A DNA stretch of 18,107 nt from Lachnospiraceae bacterium UBA3772 (GTDB taxonomy: Bacteria; Bacillota; Clostridia; Lachnospirales; Lachnospiraceae). Each line of letters opens with the position of its first letter. Position 1 is the stretch's first letter. The notes beneath the pieces are model-generated. The model was not told where the DNA came from, did no database searches, and saw only the letters and a list, made by a program, of their open reading frames with translations. Positions 6,483 to 14,661 of this stretch are shown here, piece by piece. Position numbers and translations under genes: made by a program. The DNA lies in contig DFFQ01000055.1 in assembly GCA_002371025.1 (NCBI GenBank), positions 1-18,107 of the forward strand, in the 5' to 3' direction.

Positions 6483-7646
6483 TTAATATACTTTTCTTGT
6501 AAGAGCTACTGTGCTTTTTGCATAGTCTGTTAATTCAGTTGTAAATTCTATCTCAAGTACTTCATCGCCAGTATTTATATCTATGTAATTTTTACCTGTA
6601 GCAACCTCTGTAAACTCTGTTCCTCCATCACTTTTCTCTAAACTGATATGGACATAATCATCTTGCACATATGACTCCCATTTTCCTTCACAGATCCAAT
6701 TATCCTCATCATCTCTTAATTGCCATAGATTATCAGATGTTATATAAAGACTTGCTCCATTCAGAAAAAGCCACTGACCATAAAACTGTACGTCAAAGCA
6801 ATGATGATCACTCATATCTCCTCCTCCATAACCTTTAGGTTGTCCTATGGACATCCAGTGGAGCGCTTTACATCTATTTTCATAATCACTAACTATCTTA
6901 TAGAAATCCTGCTGAGTAATATCTAACTTTTCTGAATTCTCATCATTCAAATTACCTGTTGTGTTATGATAATATGTTTCATTTCCATCTTCATCCTGGA
7001 GACTAAAATATACGTCATCCCAGACAATACCATTATCATAATCCTTAATACCGCATTCTCCCATACAGGTAACGCTGACTCCTTCAGAACCATAATAATA
7101 GAATTTGCCGTCTCCGAGCCATCTATAACTAGCCCTTACCCAGCCGTCTATAAGAAGACGTGTATTAGTTCCATTTGCAGTATAACAATTTATTATATAA
7201 CTATGGATTTTGTCTCCTCCGTCACTTTCGTTATAGCCGATCAAAAGTTCCGGAACATCATCCCCATTTACATCCTCTATGATATATCCCAAACTGTCAT
7301 TCATACCATATGTAACTTTTTCCATTATTCCAGGTGTGATATATTTATAATCCCTATTAGAATCATATCCAAAATCAACTACTTCCTGGATTTCATCGAT
7401 AATCTCCTGATAAACTGCATTGTAATCTACTTCTGTCATTTTTTCTTCAGTGGTGTTTTCAGTTGTATTTTCTTCTGTTGTTTTATTTTCTGCAGTTGTT
7501 TTTTCTTCAGTTGTAGCTATGTTTTCCGTTGCAGGTTCTTTAGTATTCTGACAGCCTGAAAATGCAGCTGCTCCCATTAATACTCCTGCTAAAAAAAGTA
7601 CTCTCCCCTTTTTATATAAGTTTCTTCTTATCATTTTATTCCCCAT
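6483..7646 (-). CDS. Lipoprotein with Thr/Glu-rich linker, function unknown
   Basis: A 387-residue predicted lipoprotein. A basic start and hydrophobic segment lead to a lipobox ending at C32 (AAFSGC), so it should be anchored to the outside of the membrane. Residues about 39-72 are a low-complexity linker of repeated TTE(E/N) units. The globular part includes DVNGDDVPELLIGY (125-138), an acidic calcium-loop-like pattern common in clostridial surface lipoproteins; the rest is rich in aromatic residues and beta-strand-like. I know no named function. The start at 7646 has a close GAGGG box; ATG 7634 (MIRRN) preceded by GGGGA is an equally good alternative. It sits 35 nt before the wall-binding hydrolase, so the two surface proteins are probably made together. 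Confidence 0.82.
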   Translation of the reverse strand: MGNKMIRRNLYKKGRVLFLAGVLMGAAAFSGCQNTKEPATENIATTEEKTTAENKTTEENTTENTTEEKMTEVDYNAVYQEIIDEIQEVVDFGYDSNRDYKYITPGIMEKVTYGMNDSLGYIIEDVNGDDVPELLIGYNESDGGDKIHSYIINCYTANGTNTRLLIDGWVRASYRWLGDGKFYYYGSEGVSVTCMGECGIKDYDNGIVWDDVYFSLQDEDGNETYYHNTTGNLNDENSEKLDITQQDFYKIVSDYENRCKALHWMSIGQPKGYGGGDMSDHHCFDVQFYGQWLFLNGASLYITSDNLWQLRDDEDNWICEGKWESYVQDDYVHISLEKSDGGTEFTEVATGKNYIDINTGDEVLEIEFTTELTDYAKSTVALTRKVY

Positions 7647-7658
7647 AAAACCCTCATT

Positions 7659-8414
7659 TTATAAATTTATAGTTAATTCTACCGGACAATGATCTGAACC
7701 GAAAACCTCAGTATGGATCTTTGCATCTTCTATTTTTTCTTTTATATCATCTGATACAAGGAAATAGTCAATGCGCCATCCGGCATTCTTTTCTCTTGCT
7801 TTAAATCTATATGACCACCAGGAATAAATTCCTTCCTGATCCGGATATTTATATCTGAAACTATCTGTAAAACCGGCAGAAAGAAGATCTGTCATCTTAT
7901 TTCTTTCTTCATCTGTAAAACCAGCATTATGTCTGTTACTTGATGGATTCTTTAAGTCGATCTCCTTATGAGCAACATTCATATCTCCGCAGATTATTAC
8001 AGGCTTTTTCTTCTTCAGATCAGATACATAAGAAAGGAAATCGTCTTCCCACTTCATTCTGTAATCCAGTCTCTTTAATTCATTTTGTGAATTTGGCACG
8101 TAGACTGTAATAAAGTAGTAATCACCCATATCAAGTGTAATGAGTCTTCCCTCATGGTCATGTTCATCTATTCCCATACCATATGTGACTTCAACTGGTT
8201 CCTTCTTTGTAAAGACTGCTGTTCCTGAATATCCTTTCTTATCAGCATAATTCCAGTACTGATGATAACCCGGAATCTCTAGATTCAGCTGACCTTCCTG
8301 CATTTTACTTTCCTGTATTGCAAATATGTCAGCATCAAGTTCTTTGAAACTGTCAAGGAATCCCTTAGTCACGCAAGCTCTGATCCCATTTACATTCCAT
8401 GATATGAATTTCAA
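7659..8414 (-). CDS. xth: Exodeoxyribonuclease III (AP endonuclease)
   Basis: A 251-residue exonuclease III of the EEP superfamily, which cuts DNA at abasic sites and removes 3' blocking groups in base excision repair. Numbered from the chosen start, catalytic and metal residues are visible: N7 in SWNVNGIRA, E35 in IQESKMQ, D144 and N146 in CGDMNV, and the D241-H242 pair in GSDHCPVE. I chose the TTG at 8414: it gives the usual family start (KFISWNVNGIRA), and a GGAGG box lies 8 nt upstream. A longer reading from TTG 8429 would overlap that box. It follows the lactate dehydrogenase gene by 25 nt in one unit; no functional link between them is obvious. Confidence 0.94.
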   Translation of the reverse strand: MKFISWNVNGIRACVTKGFLDSFKELDADIFAIQESKMQEGQLNLEIPGYHQYWNYADKKGYSGTAVFTKKEPVEVTYGMGIDEHDHEGRLITLDMGDYYFITVYVPNSQNELKRLDYRMKWEDDFLSYVSDLKKKKPVIICGDMNVAHKEIDLKNPSSNRHNAGFTDEERNKMTDLLSAGFTDSFRYKYPDQEGIYSWWSYRFKAREKNAGWRIDYFLVSDDIKEKIEDAKIHTEVFGSDHCPVELTINL

Positions 8415-8439
8415 AACGATTTCCTCCAAATTTTTTTAT

Positions 8440-9456
8440 TTATTCTGTTTTCTTTTCTTCTTTTTTATCCTCAGGCATAGAAAGATCTAACTCGTCAGCA
8501 ATTGACTTAAGCTGTCTTGCTGATGCCATAAGTGCTGTGATCTCATCTTCATCAAGAGAGATAGGAATCTTTTCTTCTACACCATTTGCACCGACAATGG
8601 CAGGCATTGAAAGGCAAATATCACTAAGTCCATATTCTCCATTCATCAGACTGGATACTGAAAGAATTGATTTTTCATCTCTTACGATTACTTCGCAGAT
8701 TCTTCTAACCGCCATAGCTACACCATAATAAGTAGCTTTCTTTCTCTCTATAATCTCATAAGCTGAGTTCTTAACCATTTCCTGAATATGTCTTTCTGAC
8801 TGCTCATGGTTAAAATGTCCCCTCATCTCACAGAATTTTGAAAGAGGCACACCACTTACCATAGCTGAGCTCCAGGCAGCAAGTTCACTGTCACCATGCT
8901 CACCAATAATAAATGCATGAACAGTACGGCTGTCAACATCAAGATGATCACCTAATTTAGATTTAAGTCTTGCAGTATCAAGAACAGTACCAGAACCGAT
9001 AACTCTGTTTGTAGGGAAGCCTGAAAGCTTCTGAGCTACATATGTAAGAATATCAACAGGATTAGATACGATAAGAAGAACACCTGCACATTTTCTCTTA
9101 GCAATCTCTGGAATAATTGATTTAAATATTCCAACATTCTTCTGAACTAACTGAAGCCTTGTCTCTCCAGGTTTCTGAGCTGCTCCAGCAGTTACGATTA
9201 TAACTGCAGCATCTGTAATATCATCATAAGAACCAGCATAAATCTTCATTGGTTTTACGAAAGGTACACCATGACTTATATCCATGGCCTCACCTTCTGC
9301 TCTGTCGTGATCCACATCAATAAGAACAAGTTCGTTGAAAAGACCACTTTCCATAAGAGCAAATGCTGTAGATGATCCAACAAAACCACATCCGATTATT
9401 GCTACTTTCCTGATGTTTACATCTGTCTTTGGTTCTGAAACATGAATTTTTTCCAT
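8440..9456 (-). CDS. ldh: L-lactate dehydrogenase
   Basis: A 338-residue NAD-dependent L-lactate dehydrogenase that reduces pyruvate to lactate and regenerates NAD+ in fermentation. The dinucleotide loop GCGFVGSS (22-29) is followed by the loop GAAQKPGETR, where Q94 favours lactate over malate and R100 is the mobile-loop arginine. Substrate R163 and D160 lie in VLDTARLK, and the catalytic H187 in GEHGDSE. The ATG at 9456 has a strong AGGAGG box. About 15 extra charged residues (PEDKKEEKKTE) extend the C-terminus. It lies 40 nt after a membrane protein gene and before xth; its own promoter is not obvious in that short gap, so it may be read from 10275. Whether fructose-1,6-bisphosphate activates it cannot be told here. 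Confidence 0.95.
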   Translation of the reverse strand: MEKIHVSEPKTDVNIRKVAIIGCGFVGSSTAFALMESGLFNELVLIDVDHDRAEGEAMDISHGVPFVKPMKIYAGSYDDITDAAVIIVTAGAAQKPGETRLQLVQKNVGIFKSIIPEIAKRKCAGVLLIVSNPVDILTYVAQKLSGFPTNRVIGSGTVLDTARLKSKLGDHLDVDSRTVHAFIIGEHGDSELAAWSSAMVSGVPLSKFCEMRGHFNHEQSERHIQEMVKNSAYEIIERKKATYYGVAMAVRRICEVIVRDEKSILSVSSLMNGEYGLSDICLSMPAIVGANGVEEKIPISLDEDEITALMASARQLKSIADELDLSMPEDKKEEKKTE

Positions 9457-9496
9457 TTGAAACCTCCTGTTATATAATTTTAATTTCCCTCCAAAA

Positions 9497-10207
9497 TTAC
9501 CTTACTCTCTTCTTCTTAGCCGGAATCTTTGCAGTTCCACTTATCATTCCCATAAGCATAAATGCATATCCAAGCGCCACCATGCCTGAAGCAAAATCTG
9601 CAACCTGAATAATGGAAATGTAACCAAGAATCTTACTGATTCCATAGAAAACCAGAGGATTGAGTATTAAATATATTTTACTTATCCTGAGTCTTTCACA
9701 AAGGATAAAATATATAAAACCAGCTGATACAGTTATGATAGATATGGCATAGAAGAAGAAAAATGGTATCGATACATAATAGAATATTCCTTCAACTGCA
9801 TCCATCATATCCGCTTCCATAAGGGATGATTCATATAATTCCTTATAAAGTAAAGGAATTATATTTTTAACAGCTATGATAAAAAATGCTGATACACTGG
9901 TACAAAGAGTTCCAAGACTTGTCATAAGATGAATCTTTGAATCCAGCGGAACTCTCCTTCTTCTGAGAAGCTTTATTACATGTGACATATATTTCATTCC
10001 AAGCCCAAGGAGAATAACGCCTATAGCTGCTATAATCAATGCTGTTTCAAACCTCCAGGCTGGAATCTTCGCCCAATTAGTCATTATAAGACCATTCTTT
10101 GTATTATCTTTTCCTAATGCCCCTGTGAGCCATCCGCTTATTGCAAGAAGACTTGCACCAAAAACTCCAAGCCCAAGATATTTTAAAACACTTTCCTTAT
10201 TCTTCAT
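9497..10207 (-). CDS. Multi-pass membrane protein, function unknown
   Basis: A 236-residue integral membrane protein with about six hydrophobic segments (near 8-30, 54-72, 93-113, 141-170, 178-196, 205-225) and basic loops (KLLRRRRVP, and the KKKR end), which suggests internal loops there. No enzyme or transporter motif is visible, and I cannot assign it confidently to a named family. Its ATG at 10207 has a modest AGGAC-type site. It is the first gene after the promoter at 10248-10275, and ldh follows after 40 nt, so it leads the five-gene leftward unit. A role in the membrane response to acid or fermentation is only a guess from its neighbour. Confidence 0.78.
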   Translation of the reverse strand: MKNKESVLKYLGLGVFGASLLAISGWLTGALGKDNTKNGLIMTNWAKIPAWRFETALIIAAIGVILLGLGMKYMSHVIKLLRRRRVPLDSKIHLMTSLGTLCTSVSAFFIIAVKNIIPLLYKELYESSLMEADMMDAVEGIFYYVSIPFFFFYAISIITVSAGFIYFILCERLRISKIYLILNPLVFYGISKILGYISIIQVADFASGMVALGYAFMLMGMISGTAKIPAKKKRVR

Positions 10208-10247
10208 AAAAGTATGTCCTTTATTTATGCTTTAATCCCACTTATAA

Positions 10248-10275
10248 ATGTATCATAAAATCGCATTTTTCTCAA
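10248..10275 (-). promoter_or_regulatory. Promoter of the membrane protein-ldh-xth unit
   Basis: On the minus strand a -35 TTGAGA (10275-10270), 16-nt spacer and -10 TACATT (10253-10248) preceded by TGA, giving an extended -10 (TGnTACATT). It lies about 40 nt upstream of the membrane protein start and just after the terminator of the preceding operon. Confidence 0.65.
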
Positions 10276-10310
10276 GGCGTTGCCCATTATATCCCTCTTG
10301 CTTTGAAACT

Positions 10311-10349
10311 AAAAAAGCCCTTCTATCCAATAAAGAATAGAAGGGTTTT
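10311..10349. terminator. Terminator of the htrA-tgt-yajC-lipoprotein operon
   Basis: A 9-bp perfect stem CCCTTCTAT (10318-10326)/ATAGAAGGG (10337-10345) with a 10-nt loop. On the minus strand it is followed by GC and TTTTTT, a strong leftward terminator; the TTTT on the other side allows weak action in the opposite direction. It lies 10 nt beyond the lipoprotein stop. Confidence 0.88.
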
Positions 10350-10359
10350 GTTACTAAAC

Positions 10360-11118
10360 TTATTTCTTTGTGTTTAACTGAACAACGTGATTTGATAAAC
10401 CTTTAAGAGAATCTCCCTCTTGTATCGTATATGTTATAACTACAAGAAGTCCTTCAACCTCTGTAACAAACTGGGCTCTTTCACCAATTGTTGACTGATC
10501 AGCAGGAATATCAAGCATTGCATATGTCTTTCCAAGATATGATCCTTCAGATACTGTAAGTCCATTATACTTGGAAGCTGTCATATTAAGATATTCCACT
10601 GGTGTAAGGTCTGACATATAATATGCCTTTGGATTAACATATGAAACTATAATATTAGAACCTGTATTCTTATTATATGCAACTGCACAGTATGTCATCT
10701 TTGTAGCATATGGTGAAGAAACTCCGTACCAATAATTATTAATCTCATCTTCTGTTGCATCTGTGAGTGATGCTACAGTTGCAGCATCATAGAATCTCCA
10801 GGTTGTATTGTCAACCTGAATGCCAAAACCTGCAAATTCATTATAATAAACGCTATCCGTGTAATAACCTGTTATGCTCTGAGATTTCTTCTCGTCCTTT
10901 GAAGCATCAAGTGGTGATGCCACACTATATATTGAATAATCTCCTGGAACACTATAATTATTTCTTGCGTCACTTCCAGTTGCTGTATTGTCAGTAGTAG
11001 GATTATTAAGATTTGGTGAAACATATTTCTTATCATCCTTCTTACCACAAGCTGTAAAAGCTGACAGGAGCATTACACCACAAAGAATTGCAGCGATAGT
11101 TCGTCTCATCTTTAACAT
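10360..11118 (-). CDS. Lipoprotein, function unknown
   Basis: A 252-residue predicted lipoprotein: basic start, hydrophobic segment, and lipobox FTAC with C24 followed by GKKDDKK. A Ser/Thr/Asn-rich spacer (about 33-55) precedes one globular domain of about 170 residues. That domain contains WRFYDAATVASL and an end rich in beta-strand (LLVVITYTIQEGDSL). This resembles extracytoplasmic domains of clostridial lipoproteins, but I cannot name the family. The ATG at 11118 has an AGGAGG box 6 nt upstream. It is the last gene of the htrA-tgt-yajC operon, 23 nt after yajC, and ends at a strong terminator. The link to secretion and surface protein quality control is inferred from these neighbours. Confidence 0.83.
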   Translation of the reverse strand: MLKMRRTIAAILCGVMLLSAFTACGKKDDKKYVSPNLNNPTTDNTATGSDARNNYSVPGDYSIYSVASPLDASKDEKKSQSITGYYTDSVYYNEFAGFGIQVDNTTWRFYDAATVASLTDATEDEINNYWYGVSSPYATKMTYCAVAYNKNTGSNIIVSYVNPKAYYMSDLTPVEYLNMTASKYNGLTVSEGSYLGKTYAMLDIPADQSTIGERAQFVTEVEGLLVVITYTIQEGDSLKGLSNHVVQLNTKK

Positions 11119-11141
11119 AATGTACCTCCTGATTTTACGGA

Positions 11142-11492
11142 TTATTTATCCTCTTCTTCAGTCACTTCAGCTGATCCAGCCTTTTCAACCTGAGCTATTG
11201 CTTTCTTATGAAATGGAATACGGCAATTCTTATTATTACCGAACTCAATAATAACTGTTGTATCATCAACAACATCAAGAATTGTTCCATACATTCCACT
11301 TGTTGTCATAACGCTATCGCCTGGCTCTAATGATTTGAATAATTCTTCCTCTTTAGCTGCCTGCTTCTTCTGTGAACGCTTTGAAATAAAAGAAAAGATC
11401 ACAATCATTAAAATAATATAAACAACCATTCCAATTAATGTAAATGATCCTGCACCTGAACCTGCCTGTGCTCCATTTGTAAGTAAAATCAT
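11142..11492 (-). CDS. yajC: Preprotein translocase accessory subunit YajC
   Basis: A 116-residue YajC. One membrane helix (about 17-37, LIGMVVYIILMIVIFSFI) is followed by a basic turn (SKRSQKK) and the small cytoplasmic domain with LEPGDSVMTTSGMYGTILDV, the family signature, and an acidic tail. YajC associates with SecDF beside the SecYEG channel. The ATG at 11492 has an AAGGAG box. It follows tgt by 10 nt, the tgt-yajC order found in very many bacteria. secD and secF, frequently next, are replaced by a lipoprotein gene here. Confidence 0.95.
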   Translation of the reverse strand: MILLTNGAQAGSGAGSFTLIGMVVYIILMIVIFSFISKRSQKKQAAKEEELFKSLEPGDSVMTTSGMYGTILDVVDDTTVIIEFGNNKNCRIPFHKKAIAQVEKAGSAEVTEEEDK

Positions 11493-11502
11493 AAATGTCT
11501 CC

Positions 11503-12639
11503 TTAATCTAATTCTTTTCCGGTAACCTTAGCGAGCTTATCTTTCTTATATTCAGCATATCTATGCTCTTCAATAGCCTCGCGGATTTCCTCCATCATCT
11601 TATTATAAAAAGCTAAATTATGCAAGACGCAAAATCTAAGACCAAGCATCTCTTTAGCCTTAAGAAGATGCCTTACATATGCCCTGGTATATCTCTTACA
11701 TACAGGACAATCGCAGGTATCATCAATTGGTCTTTCATCTAATTCATATTTTGCATTGAGGAGGTTCATCTTACCATGGTTAGTATATACATGACCATGT
11801 CTTCCATTTCTTGTAGGATATACGCAATCGAAGAAATCAATTCCCCTGTCAACAGCCTCTAAAATGTTAGCAGGTGTTCCAACTCCCATTAAATATAAAG
11901 GCTTATCCTGTGGAAAATAAGGTGCTGTAACATCTATTACATGATACATTTCCTCATGAGACTCACCAACTGCAAGTCCGCCTAAAGCGTAACCCGGCAG
12001 ATCAAGCTCTCTTATCCTCTTGGCATTTTCAATTCTGATGTCATCAAATACACCACCCTGATTGATACCAAAAAGCATCTGTTCAGGATTTACTGTTCCA
12101 TCCATCTTATTTAATTCGTCCATCTTATTCTTGCAGCGAAGAAGCCATCTATAGGTTCTATCTACTGAAGGCTGGATATAATTTCTATCCGCCTTAGCTG
12201 GTGGACATTCATCAAAAGCCATAGCGATTGTTGAACCGAGATTTGACTGGATAGTCATACTTTCTTCCGGTCCCATAAAGATACGGCGTCCATCAATGTG
12301 AGAATTAAATGTTACGCCGTCTTCCTTGATATTGCGGAGTTTTGCAAGAGAAAACACCTGAAATCCGCCTGAATCAGTAAGAATAGGCCGTCTCCATGTT
12401 GTAAACTTATGGAGGCCGCCTAATTTCTTAATTGTCTCATCTCCTGTTCTTACATGAAGATGATACGTATTACACAAAAGAACCTGTGTATTTATATCTT
12501 CAAGATCATCTGCCGCCACAGCACCCTTTATGGCTGCTACTGTACCTACATTCATAAATACAGGAGTCTGGATAGTACCATGTGGCGTTACAAATTCTCC
12601 TCTTTTTGCTCTACCATCTGTGGTAATGAGTTTGTACAT
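11503..12639 (-). CDS. tgt: Queuine/preQ1 tRNA-guanine transglycosylase
   Basis: A 378-residue bacterial Tgt, which swaps guanine 34 in tRNAs for Asp, Asn, His and Tyr for preQ1, on the way to queuosine. Catalytic D89 lies in TDSGGFQ and the nucleophile D271 in FFDCVYPTRNGRHG. The zinc site is C309, C311, C314 and H340 (CDCPVC...LHN). Length is standard. The ATG at 12639 lies 6 nt after the htrA stop with no strong ribosome site, so translation is probably coupled to htrA. Whether the cell makes or only salvages preQ1 cannot be seen here. Confidence 0.97.
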   Translation of the reverse strand: MYKLITTDGRAKRGEFVTPHGTIQTPVFMNVGTVAAIKGAVAADDLEDINTQVLLCNTYHLHVRTGDETIKKLGGLHKFTTWRRPILTDSGGFQVFSLAKLRNIKEDGVTFNSHIDGRRIFMGPEESMTIQSNLGSTIAMAFDECPPAKADRNYIQPSVDRTYRWLLRCKNKMDELNKMDGTVNPEQMLFGINQGGVFDDIRIENAKRIRELDLPGYALGGLAVGESHEEMYHVIDVTAPYFPQDKPLYLMGVGTPANILEAVDRGIDFFDCVYPTRNGRHGHVYTNHGKMNLLNAKYELDERPIDDTCDCPVCKRYTRAYVRHLLKAKEMLGLRFCVLHNLAFYNKMMEEIREAIEEHRYAEYKKDKLAKVTGKELD

Positions 12640-12645
12640 TTCAAC

Positions 12646-14193
12646 TTACTTGGAAGTATCTTTCTGGAGGGTTACTTTAATCGTCTGCTTCTTATAGCTT
12701 CCCATAGAGTCAACTCTATATAGTGTAACTTCAACGCTATCTCCAGCTTCCTTTTCCTTTAATAATTTTTGAAGTTCCTTATTAGTATAAACTTCGGTAC
12801 CATCAAATTCAACAATTATATCACCTTTATGAAACCCTGCATTATCAGCTGGAGAATCATCTTCTATTGATTTAACCATTACACCTTCAGGCATTCCGTA
12901 AATTTCAGAATACTGTCTGCTGATATTAACTGTCTGGATACCAAGATATACATCTCCAAATGTTCCATCGATTATCTCATTTATAAGTTCCATAGCTGTA
13001 TTGATTGGAATTGAGAATCCCATACCTTCTACTTTGCTATCTACATACTTAACTGAATTGATGCCTATTACTTCACCCTTGGCATTAATAAGGGCACCAC
13101 CTGAGTTACCAGGATTTATAGCTGCATCAGTCTGGATATAAGTCATATCATTATCATTTCCGCTGATGGTTCTGTTAAGGGCACTGATATAACCAACTGT
13201 AACTGACTGACCATAACCTAAAGCATTACCAATAGCAATAGCCGGCTCACCAACATTTAATTTATCTGAATCACCGATGGCTGCTATTGTTATTGTATTC
13301 ATTGTAGTATCAGGGATTTCTGAAAGTGCAATCTCTATTACTGCAATATCCTGCTTTTCATCTCCGCCAAGTACCTTTGCATCAACTATCTCACCATCAG
13401 AGAAACCAACCTTTATTGTTTCTGCTCCCTTGATAACATGATAGTTTGTTGCTATATAAAGTTTTTTATCATCCTTCTTTATTATGATTCCTGAACCTGC
13501 TCCTTCAGCTTCCTCCTCATATGTCTCATAGAAGAAGTCATACTGGGATTTCATTGTAATTGTTATAGAAACAATGGCAGTTTCTGAATTCTTAACGATC
13601 TCAGCTACATCATAATTTACTGTTGCTGTTCCTGATGGGTCAATGGGGTTCCCCTGCTGGATTGTTCCATTACCCTTGGACTGTTCAACAACTGATGTCT
13701 TTGTATCTCTCTTACTATTCCAAATGCGGCTTGAAGCATAATTAGCTCCGATAAATACACCGGCTGCTACCACTCCAAATATAGCTCCGCCTACAAGACT
13801 TCTTAAGAAATGACTACCTGTACCCTTTTCTTCCTTCTGCTTTTTATCCTTACTATCCTTCTTTTTATTCTTTGGATTTTCATTCAGCCCCAGAATATCA
13901 ACAGATGCTGCACGCTCCTCTTCAGGCTTGCCAAATGTAGCCTGTGGCCCATTATTATAACCATAAGGATTCTGATTATAAAAATTCTGATTATTAGTAT
14001 TTGCTGTTGAATCCAGATTAGAAGCAGATGAGAAATTATCTCCATTTGGATTCATAAAAGAATTATTTTTTGGACTGCTGTATCCAAAATTCTGGCTTTC
14101 ACCATTTACCCCTCCAGCATTTACTGATGCATTGTTACTAAAGTTTTGTTCTGAAACACTGTTATTGTTGCCGTATTCAAATCTGTTATCCAT
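12646..14193 (-). CDS. htrA: HtrA-family membrane-anchored serine protease with PDZ domain
   Basis: A 515-residue S1C protease of the DegP/HtrA type, which degrades or refolds damaged exported proteins outside the membrane. Layout: an Asn/Ser-rich cytoplasmic tail (1-100), a Lys-rich stretch (about 107-124), one membrane helix (about 130-155), and a trypsin-like domain with H252 (ATNYHVIKGA), D282 (QDIAVIEI) and S364 (NPGNSGGAL). One C-terminal PDZ domain (about 415-510, PADNAGFHKGDIIVEFDG) follows. I chose ATG 14193, which has an AAAGGAG box 8 nt upstream; the upstream ATG at 14220 has none and would add nine residues. It is the first gene of the operon with tgt, yajC and a lipoprotein. Direct repeats at 14239-14256 may control it. 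The long polar N-terminal tail is the unusual part. Confidence 0.93.
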   Translation of the reverse strand: MDNRFEYGNNNSVSEQNFSNNASVNAGGVNGESQNFGYSSPKNNSFMNPNGDNFSSASNLDSTANTNNQNFYNQNPYGYNNGPQATFGKPEEERAASVDILGLNENPKNKKKDSKDKKQKEEKGTGSHFLRSLVGGAIFGVVAAGVFIGANYASSRIWNSKRDTKTSVVEQSKGNGTIQQGNPIDPSGTATVNYDVAEIVKNSETAIVSITITMKSQYDFFYETYEEEAEGAGSGIIIKKDDKKLYIATNYHVIKGAETIKVGFSDGEIVDAKVLGGDEKQDIAVIEIALSEIPDTTMNTITIAAIGDSDKLNVGEPAIAIGNALGYGQSVTVGYISALNRTISGNDNDMTYIQTDAAINPGNSGGALINAKGEVIGINSVKYVDSKVEGMGFSIPINTAMELINEIIDGTFGDVYLGIQTVNISRQYSEIYGMPEGVMVKSIEDDSPADNAGFHKGDIIVEFDGTEVYTNKELQKLLKEKEAGDSVEVTLYRVDSMGSYKKQTIKVTLQKDTSK

Positions 14194-14238
14194 GATGATC
14201 GCTCCTTTCTTAGAATACATCGAATAAATTTAGCAATC

Positions 14239-14256
14239 AATTGTGACTTAATTGTG
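14239..14256. promoter_or_regulatory. Direct repeat AATTGTG with 11-nt period upstream of htrA
   Basis: AATTGTG occurs at 14239-14245 and again at 14250-14256, one helical turn apart, about 45-60 nt upstream of the htrA start. A possible htrA -10 (TATAAC, minus strand 14261-14256) adjoins it; no good -35 was found. Tandem half-sites at this spacing are typical of response regulators, which often control htrA, but the site is short. Confidence 0.3.
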
Positions 14257-14307
14257 TTATACTTGTTTTGATTTGTTGAACATTCGATATATTAGGGGGA
14301 TTGTAAT

Positions 14308-14335
14308 TTTACATTAACCCCATATTTGATATAAT
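14308..14335 (+). promoter_or_regulatory. Promoter of the ABC exporter operon
   Basis: -35 TTTACA (14308-14313), 16-nt spacer, perfect -10 TATAAT (14330-14335). Predicted start near 14342, about 38 nt before the ATG of the first gene, whose ribosome site is AGGGAG. Divergent from htrA. Confidence 0.72.
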
Positions 14336-14379
14336 AACACAAATTAAAAAAAACAGATAATTTTTTTAGGGAGATTTAC

Positions 14380-14661
14380 ATGTTCAGAGTTTGGGCCAAG
14401 ATAATTAAAGAAAATCATTTACTGCGGGATACCGTTATCATAATAGATGATAAAGCAATGACCAGAACCCATAAGGTTTATAAAGCACTTGAAGACTGCT
14501 GCCGTGAATTTGATCTGGCAGTTCCTCAGTGGCTTGATATAAATAAGAAAGATTTTATAAAGCATTCAAGAACACGCTTTACTAAGGATTCTTTTGTTGA
14601 AAATATTGATTTTGATTATCTGGATTTTCAGGTTATAGAGGAGGATCATTTCTATGCTTAA
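14380..14661 (+). CDS. Conserved small protein of unknown function, first gene of ABC operon
   Basis: A 93-residue soluble protein starting MFRVWAKIIKENHLLRDTVI and containing LDINKKDFIKHSRTRF and an acidic end IDFDYLDFQVIEED. It has no signal peptide, membrane helix or known catalytic motif. I recall very similar short hypothetical proteins in many Clostridia but no characterised function. ATG 14380 has an AGGGAG box and its own promoter. Its last 8 nt overlap the ATPase gene, so the two are translationally coupled. It may be a regulator or partner of the exporter, or an independent gene that only shares the transcript. Confidence 0.8.
   Translation: MFRVWAKIIKENHLLRDTVIIIDDKAMTRTHKVYKALEDCCREFDLAVPQWLDINKKDFIKHSRTRFTKDSFVENIDFDYLDFQVIEEDHFYA

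Noticed and set aside
7433..7526. TTE(E/N) coding repeat as a phase-variation tract
   Set aside because: The units are imperfect at the DNA level and all multiples of three, so slippage would change length but not frame.
6966..7559. 197-codon open frame on the plus strand
   Set aside because: It lies entirely antisense to the lipoprotein gene, is a Cys/Phe/Ile-rich translation typical of a reversed Glu/Thr-rich frame, and has no convincing ribosome site.
8415..8429. Longer exonuclease III start at TTG 8429
   Set aside because: The TTG overlaps the GGAGG that serves the TTG at 8414, and the family normally begins with KFISWNVNG.
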